From Pyxidicoccus caerfyrddinensis (GTDB taxonomy: Bacteria > Myxococcota > Myxococcia > Myxococcales > Myxococcaceae): a stretch of 64,000 nucleotides of DNA. A program made the position numbers and the translations under genes. The DNA lies in contig NZ_JAAIYA010000022.1 in the NCBI RefSeq assembly GCF_010894405.1, positions 1-64,000 on the forward strand. The letters run 5' to 3'. This document shows, in pieces, positions 1-8,472 of this stretch (its first letter is position 1; each line of letters begins with the position of its first letter). The notes below the pieces were generated by a model that saw only the letters and a list, made by a program, of their open reading frames with translations, searched no databases and had not been told where the DNA came from.

Positions 1-1261
1 TGACGGAGGTGATGACGAAGTCCGGCCGGTTGCCAACGCCGATGCGGTAGCCGGAGGAGGAGTTGTTGTCCTCGATGAGCTCCTGGCGGTTGTTGGACGG
101 GTCCACCACGGCGCCCAGGTGGTAGGCACCCTGGAAGCCCGGGGGAGGCGTGTAGGCCTGGCCCTGGATGGGGACGGTGGCGCACTGGCCCTGCATGAGC
201 CAGCCGGTGGGGGCGTTGCCCACGAAGGAATCCTCCAACGGCCCCGGCCCGGTGTTGGGCTGGATGTAGCCATCCTCGGACAGGTAGAGCTCCACCTGCG
301 AGTCACCGGAGTTGGTGCCCTGGTTGCAGACCGTCACCTGCGCGGTGAGGGGCTGGCCGTCCTGGACGCTGGTGGGCCCGGTGACGGAGGTGATGACGAA
401 GTCGGGCGCGCTGCCCACGCCGATGCGGTAGCCGGACGAGGTGTTGTTGTCCTCGATGAGCTCGTCCTGCACGTGCTGCGGGTCCACCACCGCGCCCAGA
501 TGGTAGGCGCCATCGGTGCCCGGGGGAGGCGTGTAGGCCTGGCCCTGGATGGGGACGGTGGCGCACCGGCCCGGGAAGAGCGTGTCCGAGGGGGCGCCGC
601 CCACGAGCATGTCCTCCTGCGGCCCCGGTCCGCCGGAGGGCTGGATGAATTCATCGGCGGACAGGTACAGCTCCACCTGGGGGTTACCCGGGCTGGTGCC
701 CTGGTTGCAGACCGTCACCCGCGCCGCGAGGCTCTGGCCGGACTGCACGCTGGTAGGGCCCTCCACGGCGGTGACGAGGAAGTCCGGCCCGTAGCCCACG
801 CCCATGGGCCCGCTGAGCCGCGAGTTGTTGCTCTCGTCGGACTCGAACTCGATGTCGTAGGGGTCGGCGAGCGCCCCCAGGTACCACGCGCCTTCCGACG
901 GCGCCGGGCTCACCGAGACGGTGCGCGTGTCGCACACTCCGGGAGGCAGGTAGCCCAGGTACTCGTTCCCGCCCCAGAAGTCCGTGGCGATGGACAGGTT
1001 GCTGTCATCCGACAGCACCAGCGCCACCTCCGTTCCGCCTCCCGTGTCGCCCCGGTTGCACACCGTCACCGTCGCGTTGAAGAAGCTGCCCGGCGTCGTG
1101 CTGGTGGGGCCGCTCAGCGCCGTCACCACGAAGTCGGGTCCTCCCAGCCCCTGCTTCGCGCCCTTCAGTGAGTCCGTGGAGGGGTCTCCCGAGCTACACC
1201 CCACCGCCACGGAGGCCAGCGCGAGTGCGCCGGCCACCGTTCGTCCGAAGTTTCGTCTCAT
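1..1261 (-). CDS. CARDB-repeat lipoprotein (C-terminus outside window)
   Basis: Minus-strand frame open from an ATG at 1261 to the left edge, so only the first ~420 residues are present. It starts with a lipoprotein signal (MRRNFGRTVAG..., hydrophobic core, lipobox-like VAVGCSSG), which predicts an outer-membrane or surface lipoprotein. After a short linker come tandem ~115-residue units beginning PDFVVTALSGPTS, PDFLVTAVEGPTS and PDFVITSVTGPTS, each with TVCNQGT and a DNNSSSGYRIGVG-type end. This is the CARDB (cell-adhesion related, Ig-like) repeat pattern, usually found in extracellular adhesive or protease-associated proteins. A fourth repeat begins at the edge. No catalytic domain is visible in the part present. 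The next features upstream are a tRNA remnant and a dead transposase, so no operon partner is seen. Confidence 0.88.
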   Translation of the reverse strand, partial: MRRNFGRTVAGALALASVAVGCSSGDPSTDSLKGAKQGLGGPDFVVTALSGPTSTTPGSFFNATVTVCNRGDTGGGTEVALVLSDDSNLSIATDFWGGNEYLGYLPPGVCDTRTVSVSPAPSEGAWYLGALADPYDIEFESDESNNSRLSGPMGVGYGPDFLVTAVEGPTSVQSGQSLAARVTVCNQGTSPGNPQVELYLSADEFIQPSGGPGPQEDMLVGGAPSDTLFPGRCATVPIQGQAYTPPPGTDGAYHLGAVVDPQHVQDELIEDNNTSSGYRIGVGSAPDFVITSVTGPTSVQDGQPLTAQVTVCNQGTNSGDSQVELYLSEDGYIQPNTGPGPLEDSFVGNAPTGWLMQGQCATVPIQGQAYTPPPGFQGAYHLGAVVDPSNNRQELIEDNNSSSGYRIGVGNRPDFVITSV

Positions 1262-1433
1262 GCGTGTCTGCTCCCTGGCTGTCTCTACTGCAGCCCTACA
1301 AGTCTGCTGGATTGCCCGCGAAAGCGGTATGCGCAGGTTTTTCTCCAGGCATGAACCGCAGCCTCGGGCCCACGCGGGCGAGCAGGGCAGGCGCAGTGGG
1401 ATCGGGTTCTGGAATTGGCGGCCATGTCAGGTT

Positions 1434-1500
1434 GTCCCCGACGGGATTCGAACCCGCAGACACGGCGATGGAAAACCCCAGGCAGGACGCGCTGTTACCC
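1434..1500 (-). pseudogene. tRNA 3'-half remnant (T-arm and acceptor strand only)
   Basis: On the minus strand a T-arm (GCGGG-TTCGAAT-CCCGT) is followed directly by an acceptor-like GGGGACA. No matching 5' acceptor strand, D-arm or recognisable anticodon stem-loop could be found in the ~90 nt upstream, so this looks like a 3' fragment and not a working tRNA. Such fragments are typical att-site leftovers of elements that integrate into tRNA 3' ends. It lies next to a decayed transposase. The amino-acid identity cannot be read. Confidence 0.5.
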
Positions 1501-1621
1501 GCTATCGCCTTGAGCTCACGTCGGTTCGTTGTGCCGCCCCATCCCGTCGCGCCCCGTCTTGTCCCGTTCTCCTCCCCGCTGGAGGATGGGGGCGTACCGG
1601 CGGAGGTAGCCGGAGGGGACG

Positions 1622-2100
1622 GTGCTGTACGAGGCGGTGAGGGAGAACCTCGCCACGCTGCTGGCGGAGGCGAGCGAGGTGGGGCGCGGACTGCCCCAGT
1701 ACGTGGAGCGGGACTTCGCCAGGTACCGGCCGTATCGCCTACCGGATGAGGCGCCCGCTGCCGGAAGGCACGACGCACCTGCTCTTCACCGGGCTGGAAC
1801 CTTTACGGCGTGTGGCGTCCCTGGTGCCTCCGCCTCGGGCAAACCTCACGAGGTTCCACGGCGTCCTCGCTCCAGGCGCCAGACTGCGGCCATTTCTGGT
1901 CCCCCAAGCAGGTGAGGAGGAGGCGAGCGGGGGGCTTGAGGCAGCGGCCAGGAAGCAGCGGATGAAGGAGAGGACGCCGCGAGTGGACTTTCGCGGAGCT
2001 GCTGAGGAGGACGTTCGACGTCGACGTGTTCGCCTGCGTCTGTGGCTCCAACTCGAGGACAGACGCCAGGCGCCACCCACCGCGGCTGCCAGGCACGCCT
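1622..2100 (+). pseudogene. Decayed IS91-family (Y2-type) transposase
   Basis: Three pieces of one transposase survive in different frames. Piece one (about 1622-1735) reads LYEAVRENLATLLAEA...LPQYVERDF, like the N-terminal part of IS91-type transposases. Piece two (about 1740-1983) reads YRMRRPLPEGTTHLLFTGLE...ANLTRFHGVLAPGARLRPFLVP, like their C-terminal part. Piece three (about 1985-2055), in yet another frame, reads WTFAELLRRTFDVDVFACV. The middle of the protein, including the expected tyrosine catalytic region, is missing. The element is inactive. No terminal repeats were identified. It overlaps the stop of the next gene. Confidence 0.72.
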
Positions 2101-2443
2101 ACTCGATTGAGGCAGCCCCGATCCGGCAGACGCCGCTGACGACATTGGCATGAATCGAAATGCTCGCACTGGAGAGCTTCGCAGCGGTAAAGAGACTGAG
2201 CTGCGCCCTCACCGCATCCGCATCCATTCCCTGCTGGCCGGCAGTCACCCAGGCGCTCGTTGCACCGTTGTTGCACAGCGCGGGGTTACCCACCAGCCCG
2301 ACGCGGAACGAATTACCCCACAGCTCAATGATGGCAACCTTCCCCTTCGCCGCGCCATCCGGGGTCGGATAGTCCCAGGCCGCCGCCGCGGTTGAAATCA
2401 GCATCGCTGCCCCAGTGATTGCCAAGACCTTCGAGCGAGACAT
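2099..2443 (-). CDS. Small secreted protein of unknown function
   Basis: 114 residues from an ATG at 2443 preceded by GAAAGGACGAAGA (good Shine-Dalgarno). A longer in-frame extension upstream is less likely because the signal peptide sits exactly at this ATG. Residues 1-22 (MSRSKVLAITGAAMLISTAAAA) form a Sec signal peptide with an AAA-A cleavage zone. The mature part contains two well-separated cysteines (PALCNNG and SGVCRIG) that could form a disulfide. No family is recognised. Base composition is lower in GC than the surrounding window, as in the neighbouring protease gene, which suggests acquired DNA. Its 3' end touches the IS91 remnant. Confidence 0.72.
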   Translation of the reverse strand: MSRSKVLAITGAAMLISTAAAAWDYPTPDGAAKGKVAIIELWGNSFRVGLVGNPALCNNGATSAWVTAGQQGMDADAVRAQLSLFTAAKLSSASISIHANVVSGVCRIGAASIE

Positions 2444-2815
2444 TCTTCGTCCTTTCAGGGGACTGCCAAGGAATTCTGTTGCAATGAGATGACCGCCTGA
2501 CAGCCATCGCCGATTGTCGCCATGAATCCAACGCGAAGCGGCTTGATGCCAAGGCCTGTATTCCAAAGGCTAGCTGGTGGGTTTTGAGCAGTCAAGGCGT
2601 TTTGAGGTATGGGTGACAAATCATCGCTCACGCGGTCGTTCAAGCCTTGCCGGATCGAGCGCAAGGTTTCTAGCGGAACCCAGTTGTTGCAGTCGCCCGA
2701 GAATCGGCATTTTGCTTTGACTTGCAGATCCCAGGCCTATAGGTTCACAGCCCAGCTGCCGTCCAGGTCAGTGGAAAGTCATATTGACTCGCGTTGAATT
2801 GGAGAGAATGTCTAT
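2444..2815. promoter_or_regulatory. Divergent intergenic region, lower GC
   Basis: About 370 bases between two divergently transcribed secreted-protein genes, visibly richer in A/T than the rest of the window. It should hold the promoters of both genes. No clear -35/-10 pair, repeat or RNA structure could be defined by eye, and the short frames inside look non-coding. Confidence 0.35.
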
Positions 2816-3547
2816 ATGGGACGACCTTATTGTCTTCAATTCGCGGCAGCGAGTATTGCCAGTCTGTTGTCGCTCGCAGCCTGCGGGCCTGCGATTGACG
2901 GCGCTGTCGCTGATGACTCCACTGCGATGGCTGCTGGCGAAGCCGAGTTGTACTATGATGAGTACGTGCTCTGGTGGAGTCGGGCCAGTGGTGAAACACC
3001 CATCACCGTGTGCTGGGAGTCACCTGGCTTCGCTCGGGAAAAGGAGCTGGTCCGGGAGGCTGTGAACAGAACCTGGGGCTTCTATGGTTATTTCGACTTC
3101 AAGGAATGGACTGATTGCACTTCGGATTACTCTGCGATCAGGATCAAGATCTCGGATGAGCAGCCGCACACGAAGGGGCTCGGCACCCACATCCAGGATG
3201 TCAGCAATGGGATGGTGCTGAACTTCACGTTCGTTCACTGGAGCGACTCATGTCAAGACAGCCTTGATTCATGCATCAGATCAATCGCGGTCCATGAGTT
3301 TGGACATGCGCTGGGGTTTGCCCATGAGCAGAACCGTCCCGACACACCTCCCTCGTGTGATGATACTCAGGGGTCGAATGGCACCGCCACTGTGGGGGCA
3401 TGGGACCTTTCGTCGGTCATGAACTACTGCAATCCCGAGTGGAGCAATGGTGGCCAGTTGAGTACTACCGACATCATGGGCGTTGGAACCGTGTATCATG
3501 TCGGCCCGTCATATCTCGCCGCGATTGCCGTCACGACGGCTCTCTGA
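2816..3547 (+). CDS. Metzincin-type zinc metalloprotease, lipoprotein
   Basis: 243 residues. ATG at 2816 with GGAGAG about ten bases upstream. An N-terminal signal ends in a lipobox (LSLAAC, Cys23), so the mature enzyme should be lipid-anchored at the cell surface. The zinc site is HEFGHALGFAHE (His160, Glu161, His164, His170), the metzincin HExxHxxGxxH pattern, followed by a Met-turn candidate SVMNYC (Met202). Several cysteines (66, 101, 146, 153, 181, 205) suggest disulfides. It most resembles astacin/M57-like secreted proteases of myxobacteria. Substrate is unknown, but predation or development is plausible. Codon use is less GC-rich than its neighbours, hinting at horizontal acquisition. 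It stands alone, divergent from the small secreted protein. Confidence 0.85.
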   Translation: MGRPYCLQFAAASIASLLSLAACGPAIDGAVADDSTAMAAGEAELYYDEYVLWWSRASGETPITVCWESPGFAREKELVREAVNRTWGFYGYFDFKEWTDCTSDYSAIRIKISDEQPHTKGLGTHIQDVSNGMVLNFTFVHWSDSCQDSLDSCIRSIAVHEFGHALGFAHEQNRPDTPPSCDDTQGSNGTATVGAWDLSSVMNYCNPEWSNGGQLSTTDIMGVGTVYHVGPSYLAAIAVTTAL

Positions 3548-3824
3548 CCGGCGGTGGGGCTGGCGTCGAATAGCGTTGCCTTCAGCGACATCCGACAGGG
3601 CTTGGAGCACCGAATCAAGGCACGCCGACACGAATTCAAATCGATTCGGATGGGCACTGGCGGACAGGACGGGCACCGACCCTGCAGATGACGGGCTCAG
3701 CCCCAGGCGTCGTTTCTACCCGACGCGAGGTCGAGCTCGACGGTGGCGCCCACGGTGAAGGTGCCGGACGCCGAGCCCATCAAGTGCCCCCCTTCGCCGG
3801 AGCCGAGACTCCACGAAACCGGGT
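3548..3824. other. Intergenic stretch with a possible gene-end fragment
   Basis: No complete gene. On the minus strand, 3697 to about 3830 encodes a plausible beta-rich tail (GSGEGGHLMGSASGTFTVGA..., ending NDAWG and a stop) without a start or body. It may be the 3' end of a deleted gene behind the FAD oxidoreductase, but is too short to assign. Confidence 0.3.
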
Positions 3825-6503
3825 TCACTTCACGCCCGGGATGGCCCCCTTCAGCATCGTCTCCACGTGCTCGCGCACCGTCCCCAGGAACGACTTCAGG
3901 GACTCGATGCCTCGCGGTGGGCCCAACGGCGAGAGGAGCGGCAGGACCAGGGGCTCCAGGTGGAGCACGTCCCATACGTGCGGCAGGCCCGCCGCGAAGA
4001 GCTTCGCGTCCAGCTCGCGCAGGGGCACCAGCTCGGCCAGCTCGTGCTTCTCGGGGTCCCAGATGCGGCAGTACTCCCCGATGGGCGTCATCCGGAACCC
4101 GGGGGTTCCCGTCAAAGAGCCCTCGTTGCCGTACTCGGGCACTGTGGACCGGAAGCTCGCGCCAGCCGGGGGCGGAGGCGCATGGGGCTCCGCGACGTGA
4201 TGGAAGGTGAGGTAGTGGTCGATGATGGCGTTGACGGCATGGCGGGCGGACTCGTTCGCCGACTCCATGGTGGTCATCCGCGTGAACGTCTTGAGATAGG
4301 TGCCGGCGAAGACGAGCTTGCCGAAGTGCACCTGGTAGCCCCCGTGCGGCGCCTGCCACAGGTCGGGATGGCTCTTCGAAGGCGGGACGCTCCCGGTGGA
4401 AGGCACCATCGGGTCCCAGGGGTCGGCGCCGGGCCTGCGTTCCCAGTCGCCAACGATGGGGATGAGATAGGGCGTCCGGTTCTCGACGGGGCGCTCCTTG
4501 CCGTCCGGGCCCGTCTCGAAGCGGATGGACCGGTCCAGGTGGTACCACGCGGGCTCCGGCAGCTTGAATCCAGGGTCGACCGACTGGGGGAGCGGCGCGT
4601 TGTGCTGCTCGGTGGCGCGCTTGATCTGCCGCCACACCTCGTGAGCAATCTCCTCGCGAGAGCACGTCGAGGGGCTCTTCAACCCGGGCTCGCGCACATA
4701 CCAGTTGCCGATGTCCACGCTGAGCATCGCGCCGAAGCCGTCCTGCCAGAAGGCGGGCGGCGAGGCCCAGTACTGCTGGCTGTTGATGGCGGACAGGCCC
4801 CAGGGTGCGTCGAGGAAGTAGATGTAGCCCTCGGCGAGGCGAACGGACCAAGGAAAGAAGAACTGGATGCCGGTGAGCGTCTGGAAGCGGTCCCACGCCA
4901 CGTGGCCGGGGAGCACGCCCTCAGGGCGCGGCTGCTCCGGCGCGGACCCGCGCGGGTTGGGTGGAATGTTCGTGGTGAAGCCGCGGAGCTTCTCGATGAC
5001 GCCGATGCGCAGCAGGTCTTTCGTCACGAGCTCCGCGGTCGCCGCGTCGGTGGCCACGAGGTAGTAGTCCACCGGCTCGGTGCCTCCCTCGAACGCCTTC
5101 GGGTCGTACCACTGCGTGTCCTGTTGCTCTGCCTCGCCGAGCGGGCGCCACCAGGCGACGAGCCGGTCCTCGACGGACTCGAACCGGGTCAGCCTTCCCG
5201 AGGTGAACTCGACGCCCAGGTAGCGCTCCAGGTAGCGGCGCCAGGGCCGGAACCAGGCCAGGGTGGTGGGCCCATTGAGGGTGCCATCCGTCTTGGGCAT
5301 GGGCAGCAGGTTGTTGAGGTAGAGCTGCGCGAGCGTGTTGCCATTGGTGTGCGCATCCCCCCATTCCCCATCGAAGGCAGCCAGCACCCGTGGCGCGAAC
5401 TTCATGTCTCGCTTGAATGCCGCGCTGTATGTGTAACGTCGCGTGCCTGTCTTTGGCTCGTAGCCCTCCAGGTATTCCCACCAGGAGAGCTTCTCGTACT
5501 CGGCCTTCCTGCGCTCGGAGCTGGTGCACAGGTAGCGCCAGATGCGCAGGGTGAACTGGAGGGTGTCCGTGGGCGGGTAGCCGGAGTCGGCCAGCTCCCA
5601 GAGTTCCTGGAGCATCTCCACGGGACGGGTGGCGGGAGCACGGCGCAGGAAGCGGATACGGCGGCCCTGTGAGGCGATGCCGTAGAAGCTGGAGGGCACG
5701 AGGTTGTCGAAGACACGGCGAGGGGTGAGGTTGCCGTGCACGTCCAGGAGGGGCGTCTCCACCATCGTCGAGGCGAGATGGCGATAGGACGACGGGAAGA
5801 AGCGGAAGCCGTGCTCGCCGGGCAGGAAGTGCAGGAACTCGAACCACAGCCCCTCCTGGTCCTCGAGCTTGCGCAACGGCGCCTCCAGCACGGCCTCGAG
5901 CTGCCGGGCCTCCTCCTCATCGACGACGACGACCCGCTCCGGCGGGAAGGTCCAGTTCGCGTTGTCGAGCAGGAACTTGCGCATGTACTCCGCGTTCATC
6001 TCGCGGTTCGCACCGCGCACGGGGCTCGGGGGCGTACGAAGATGGAGCACGCCCACCTGCTTCGAAGTCGTGTAGCGGCACTTCGCCATGATCATGGGAA
6101 GCCGGTTGTCATCGCGGTCGCGGTAGTAATAGTAGGGATCCTTGTCGGTCGGCACGAAGGACGGGTCGTACGCGTAGAAGAAGCGGTACTCATCACTGAG
6201 CGCGAGCCCGCCGCCCTCCTGGAAGTTGCCCTGGGCGCCCTTCTCCACGCGCACGAACTGGGTCCGGGCCATTCCCCCCACGGCGACGCCACGACCCGTG
6301 TCCCCGCCCGCCTCGCCATACGACTTCACCCTTCCCATCTCGTCGCATTCCTGGGCGCTTTCGATGACGCGTACCCGGAAGCCCCGGCGAGCCAACTCGT
6401 GGGCGGCCGTTAACCCGGCGATTCCCGCGCCGTAGATGTGGACGCGCGCGAGCCTCCGGGTCTTGTCGAGAGGGAGCTCCCCACCATCGCCGCGTACCGT
6501 CAT
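3825..6503 (-). CDS. Large FAD-dependent (amine-oxidase-like) oxidoreductase
   Basis: 892 residues. The ATG at 6503 is chosen because GGAGG lies nine bases upstream and the next residues lead straight into the Rossmann fold; the frame remains open much further upstream without conserved content. The dinucleotide-binding motif GAGIAGLTAAHELARRGFRV (residues ~24-43), followed by the acidic RVIES end of the second strand, marks an FAD-binding flavin oxidoreductase like phytoene desaturases or monoamine oxidases. The C-terminal part has a second conserved stretch (HFGKLVFAGTYLKTFTRMTTMESANESARHA), resembling the FAD-contacting end of that superfamily. It is far longer than typical 450-550-residue relatives, with a large central insertion. 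Substrate unknown. No signal peptide; cytoplasmic. It is monocistronic and divergent from the next gene. Confidence 0.85.
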   Translation of the reverse strand: MTVRGDGGELPLDKTRRLARVHIYGAGIAGLTAAHELARRGFRVRVIESAQECDEMGRVKSYGEAGGDTGRGVAVGGMARTQFVRVEKGAQGNFQEGGGLALSDEYRFFYAYDPSFVPTDKDPYYYYRDRDDNRLPMIMAKCRYTTSKQVGVLHLRTPPSPVRGANREMNAEYMRKFLLDNANWTFPPERVVVVDEEEARQLEAVLEAPLRKLEDQEGLWFEFLHFLPGEHGFRFFPSSYRHLASTMVETPLLDVHGNLTPRRVFDNLVPSSFYGIASQGRRIRFLRRAPATRPVEMLQELWELADSGYPPTDTLQFTLRIWRYLCTSSERRKAEYEKLSWWEYLEGYEPKTGTRRYTYSAAFKRDMKFAPRVLAAFDGEWGDAHTNGNTLAQLYLNNLLPMPKTDGTLNGPTTLAWFRPWRRYLERYLGVEFTSGRLTRFESVEDRLVAWWRPLGEAEQQDTQWYDPKAFEGGTEPVDYYLVATDAATAELVTKDLLRIGVIEKLRGFTTNIPPNPRGSAPEQPRPEGVLPGHVAWDRFQTLTGIQFFFPWSVRLAEGYIYFLDAPWGLSAINSQQYWASPPAFWQDGFGAMLSVDIGNWYVREPGLKSPSTCSREEIAHEVWRQIKRATEQHNAPLPQSVDPGFKLPEPAWYHLDRSIRFETGPDGKERPVENRTPYLIPIVGDWERRPGADPWDPMVPSTGSVPPSKSHPDLWQAPHGGYQVHFGKLVFAGTYLKTFTRMTTMESANESARHAVNAIIDHYLTFHHVAEPHAPPPPAGASFRSTVPEYGNEGSLTGTPGFRMTPIGEYCRIWDPEKHELAELVPLRELDAKLFAAGLPHVWDVLHLEPLVLPLLSPLGPPRGIESLKSFLGTVREHVETMLKGAIPGVK

Positions 6504-6873
6504 GGCCGCCTCCAGATGGCCGCGGGTCCTCGCCCACGGAAGCCATCGAGATGGCTCCGCCTGACCGCATTGCCGGAGGCAGAGGGTGACACCTTGCCCC
6601 CGGCAAGCCAGAAGCCCGGAAGCGCCGGTCACCGTCTGAAATCGCGCAGCCCCGGGTCTCCTCCTGCCGCGCCCCTCGAGTGGCGTGAGGATGGAGCGGC
6701 GCATGGCTGTCGCCTCCTGGTGCTGCTGCCCGGCCTGACTCCTGGACGGTTGCATCCGGCCAGGTGTCCTCGGTGGGTTTGTGTCCCTGGCGGGCCTCGA
6801 ATCCACCGGAGTCAAATCCGTCGAGGATGGCCATGCATGTTCATGACCTGGACGTCTCGAAAGGAGTGACGCG
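6504..6873. promoter_or_regulatory. Divergent intergenic region
   Basis: About 370 bases between the divergent FAD oxidoreductase and a small secreted protein. It must contain both promoters. The only defined sites are the two ribosome binding sites (GGAGG before 6503 on the minus strand, AAAGGAG before 6874). No repeats or hairpins stand out. Confidence 0.35.
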
Positions 6874-7275
6874 ATGCGAAGTGCTGTCCGGCTCGCCGTG
6901 CCCACCGCGGTGTTGTTATCGACGGTCTGTATCGTGTCATCCGCGAGTGCGGCGACCAGCGAGGCTATTGCCTACCGGAACGGCCGCCCGGTCGCCAGGG
7001 CCTGGTTCAACAGCGGAGGGACCCCGTGCCTGCCTGAGCTCCGCAACTCCTTCACGTTCAAGGTGGAGGAGGGCGCTGAGTCGGCTACGGTCTATTGGGA
7101 GATGGCCGGCATGGAGGACAGCGGAACCTGGAGACCCCTCCCTCCTGGAGCCGATAGTGAAACATTCTCGGTGTCCGGACAGGTCAATCCCAGAGTGCAA
7201 ATCTGGTACAAGGTGTGCGGCCAGATCGGTGGGAAGCGGTACTGCGGTCCATTCCAGTTGGACTGGATTCGCTGA
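6874..7275 (+). CDS. Small secreted protein of unknown function
   Basis: 133 residues, ATG at 6874 with GAAAGGAG upstream. Residues 1-27 form a Sec signal peptide (SSASAA cleavage region). The mature domain holds three cysteines (CLPEL, KVCGQ, RYCGPF) and beta-prone segments such as SATVYWEMAG. No family is recognised. It is followed 38 bases later by a convergent gene of similar type, so the two do not form an operon. Confidence 0.72.
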   Translation: MRSAVRLAVPTAVLLSTVCIVSSASAATSEAIAYRNGRPVARAWFNSGGTPCLPELRNSFTFKVEEGAESATVYWEMAGMEDSGTWRPLPPGADSETFSVSGQVNPRVQIWYKVCGQIGGKRYCGPFQLDWIR

Positions 7276-7313
7276 CTCTCTGCGACTGAACAGAGAACCG
7301 GTCTCTCCCTGAA

Positions 7314-7754
7314 CTACTGGCAGTGGCCGGAGAGCGGCTGCGTCGCGGCCGTGTAAAGGACCCCTCGGTACTCGATGACTCCGCAAGCGGAGATGCACTT
7401 CCCTTTGGTGTCGTGCTGGAGCACCGGCCCGGCGTACTGCTTGTAGGAGCCCTTGTCCTCGTTCGCTGGGCCGTCCTCATCGCATGTCGTGGTACTGGAG
7501 AACTTGCACTTGGCGAGATGGACCGTCATCAACTTGGGCTCGTTCGTTTCCACGGTGGCGACGGTGGCGGCACAGTTGGTCCCGTTGCGCTCGGGGGAGT
7601 AGTGGACGACCAGCTTGCCCACCTCCTTGCCCACCTCGCCAATGGGCTGGGTTTCGATGACCGCTCCAGGGCATGGGTCCGTGCCCGCCGCATGGGCAGG
7701 CGCGCTTCCGATCACCAGCGCAACGGCGGCCAGAAGCGTGGCGGCTCCCCTCAT
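7314..7754 (-). CDS. Small secreted Cys-rich protein of unknown function
   Basis: 146 residues from the ATG at 7754, where a classical signal peptide begins (MRGAATLLAAVALVIGSAPAHA, cut near AHA-AG). An in-frame start 25 codons upstream exists but would put charged residues before the signal. The mature part has seven cysteines (DPCPG, TNCAA, AKCKF, TTCDE, GKCIS, ACGVI, GHCQ), compatible with a disulfide-stabilised extracellular domain. No family is recognised. It is convergent with the preceding small secreted gene. Confidence 0.72.
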   Translation of the reverse strand: MRGAATLLAAVALVIGSAPAHAAGTDPCPGAVIETQPIGEVGKEVGKLVVHYSPERNGTNCAATVATVETNEPKLMTVHLAKCKFSSTTTCDEDGPANEDKGSYKQYAGPVLQHDTKGKCISACGVIEYRGVLYTAATQPLSGHCQ

Positions 7755-8472
7755 GACCGACCATTCCCCGTTATGAGCCAGGCCGCTCCACGTCCGCTTG
7801 AAACGCGAGTCGAACGGGGTGTCCCTCATCGTCTTGCCCTCCCAGCCTCAGCGGAGTATCCGCACGATGCCGCACACGTGCCATCCGCCTTCAGCGAGGA
7901 AGTGGGCGGCCACGCCTGCGATAGTCGCACCGCGACAGCCAGCCGCTCACGCACAGGCCCTCGCACCCCACCGGGTGCCGTGACGTACGCCTTACGGTGG
8001 CGCTGTTCCCGGTGGGGGCGCCTCCGCGTTCCATGCGTTGAGTCTGCGCACGCGCGGCCACGGCGCGCTTCAGACTCGACTTTCGCCATGTTGGCCTGGG
8101 TAGGCCGAGCAGGAGGGTATCCGGTCGCTGACTACCTGGAGCATCTTGCTGTGGGACTGAGGCAGCAGTGCGCGAAGAAGCAGCGCGAGCCGAACCCACG
8201 GCCCGCAGACAGGCGCGGTGCGCCTGAAGCCTGTGGGGCAGGCCTTCTTGTCGGCTCTCCGTCTCGCGCACGGCGCTTCACCCGCCTTCCTGGCGCCCGC
8301 CCCAACCCCACTGCGTCCGCCCAACAGAGGCCCAGTCCTTCCTTCTGTGAAGCGGCCACCAGCGTGTGATGCAAGCATGAGGACTGACGATGCCTTGACG
8401 AGATCTATTCCCTGTGTGGTCATGAGTTCGCTTGATGGCGTTCGGCATGAAGGGTGCCGACATTGGGGGCAC
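7755..8472. other. Long intergenic stretch upstream of the NLR gene
   Basis: About 720 bases with no gene that can be supported. Frames on both strands are open but have skewed, low-complexity translations and no family signal. The final ~250 bases are an in-frame upstream extension of the NLR frame that lacks a convincing ribosome binding site and probably serve as its leader and promoter region. Confidence 0.35.

Noticed and set aside
119-1171. Plus-strand frame of ~350 residues at the left edge
   Set aside because: Antisense shadow of the CARDB lipoprotein gene, whose frame has a signal peptide and a clear repeat family.
1434-1530. Complete tRNA gene
   Set aside because: No 5' acceptor strand, D-arm or credible anticodon loop could be paired with the T-arm and acceptor 3' strand.
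3697-4896. Minus-strand frame under the FAD oxidoreductase
   Set aside because: Out-of-frame shadow; only its last ~45 residues, beyond the oxidoreductase stop, might be a real gene-end fragment.
7755-8472. Possible small genes in the gap before the NLR
   Set aside because: Frames on both strands lack ribosome binding sites and family signals, and their composition is that of antisense or non-coding GC-rich DNA.
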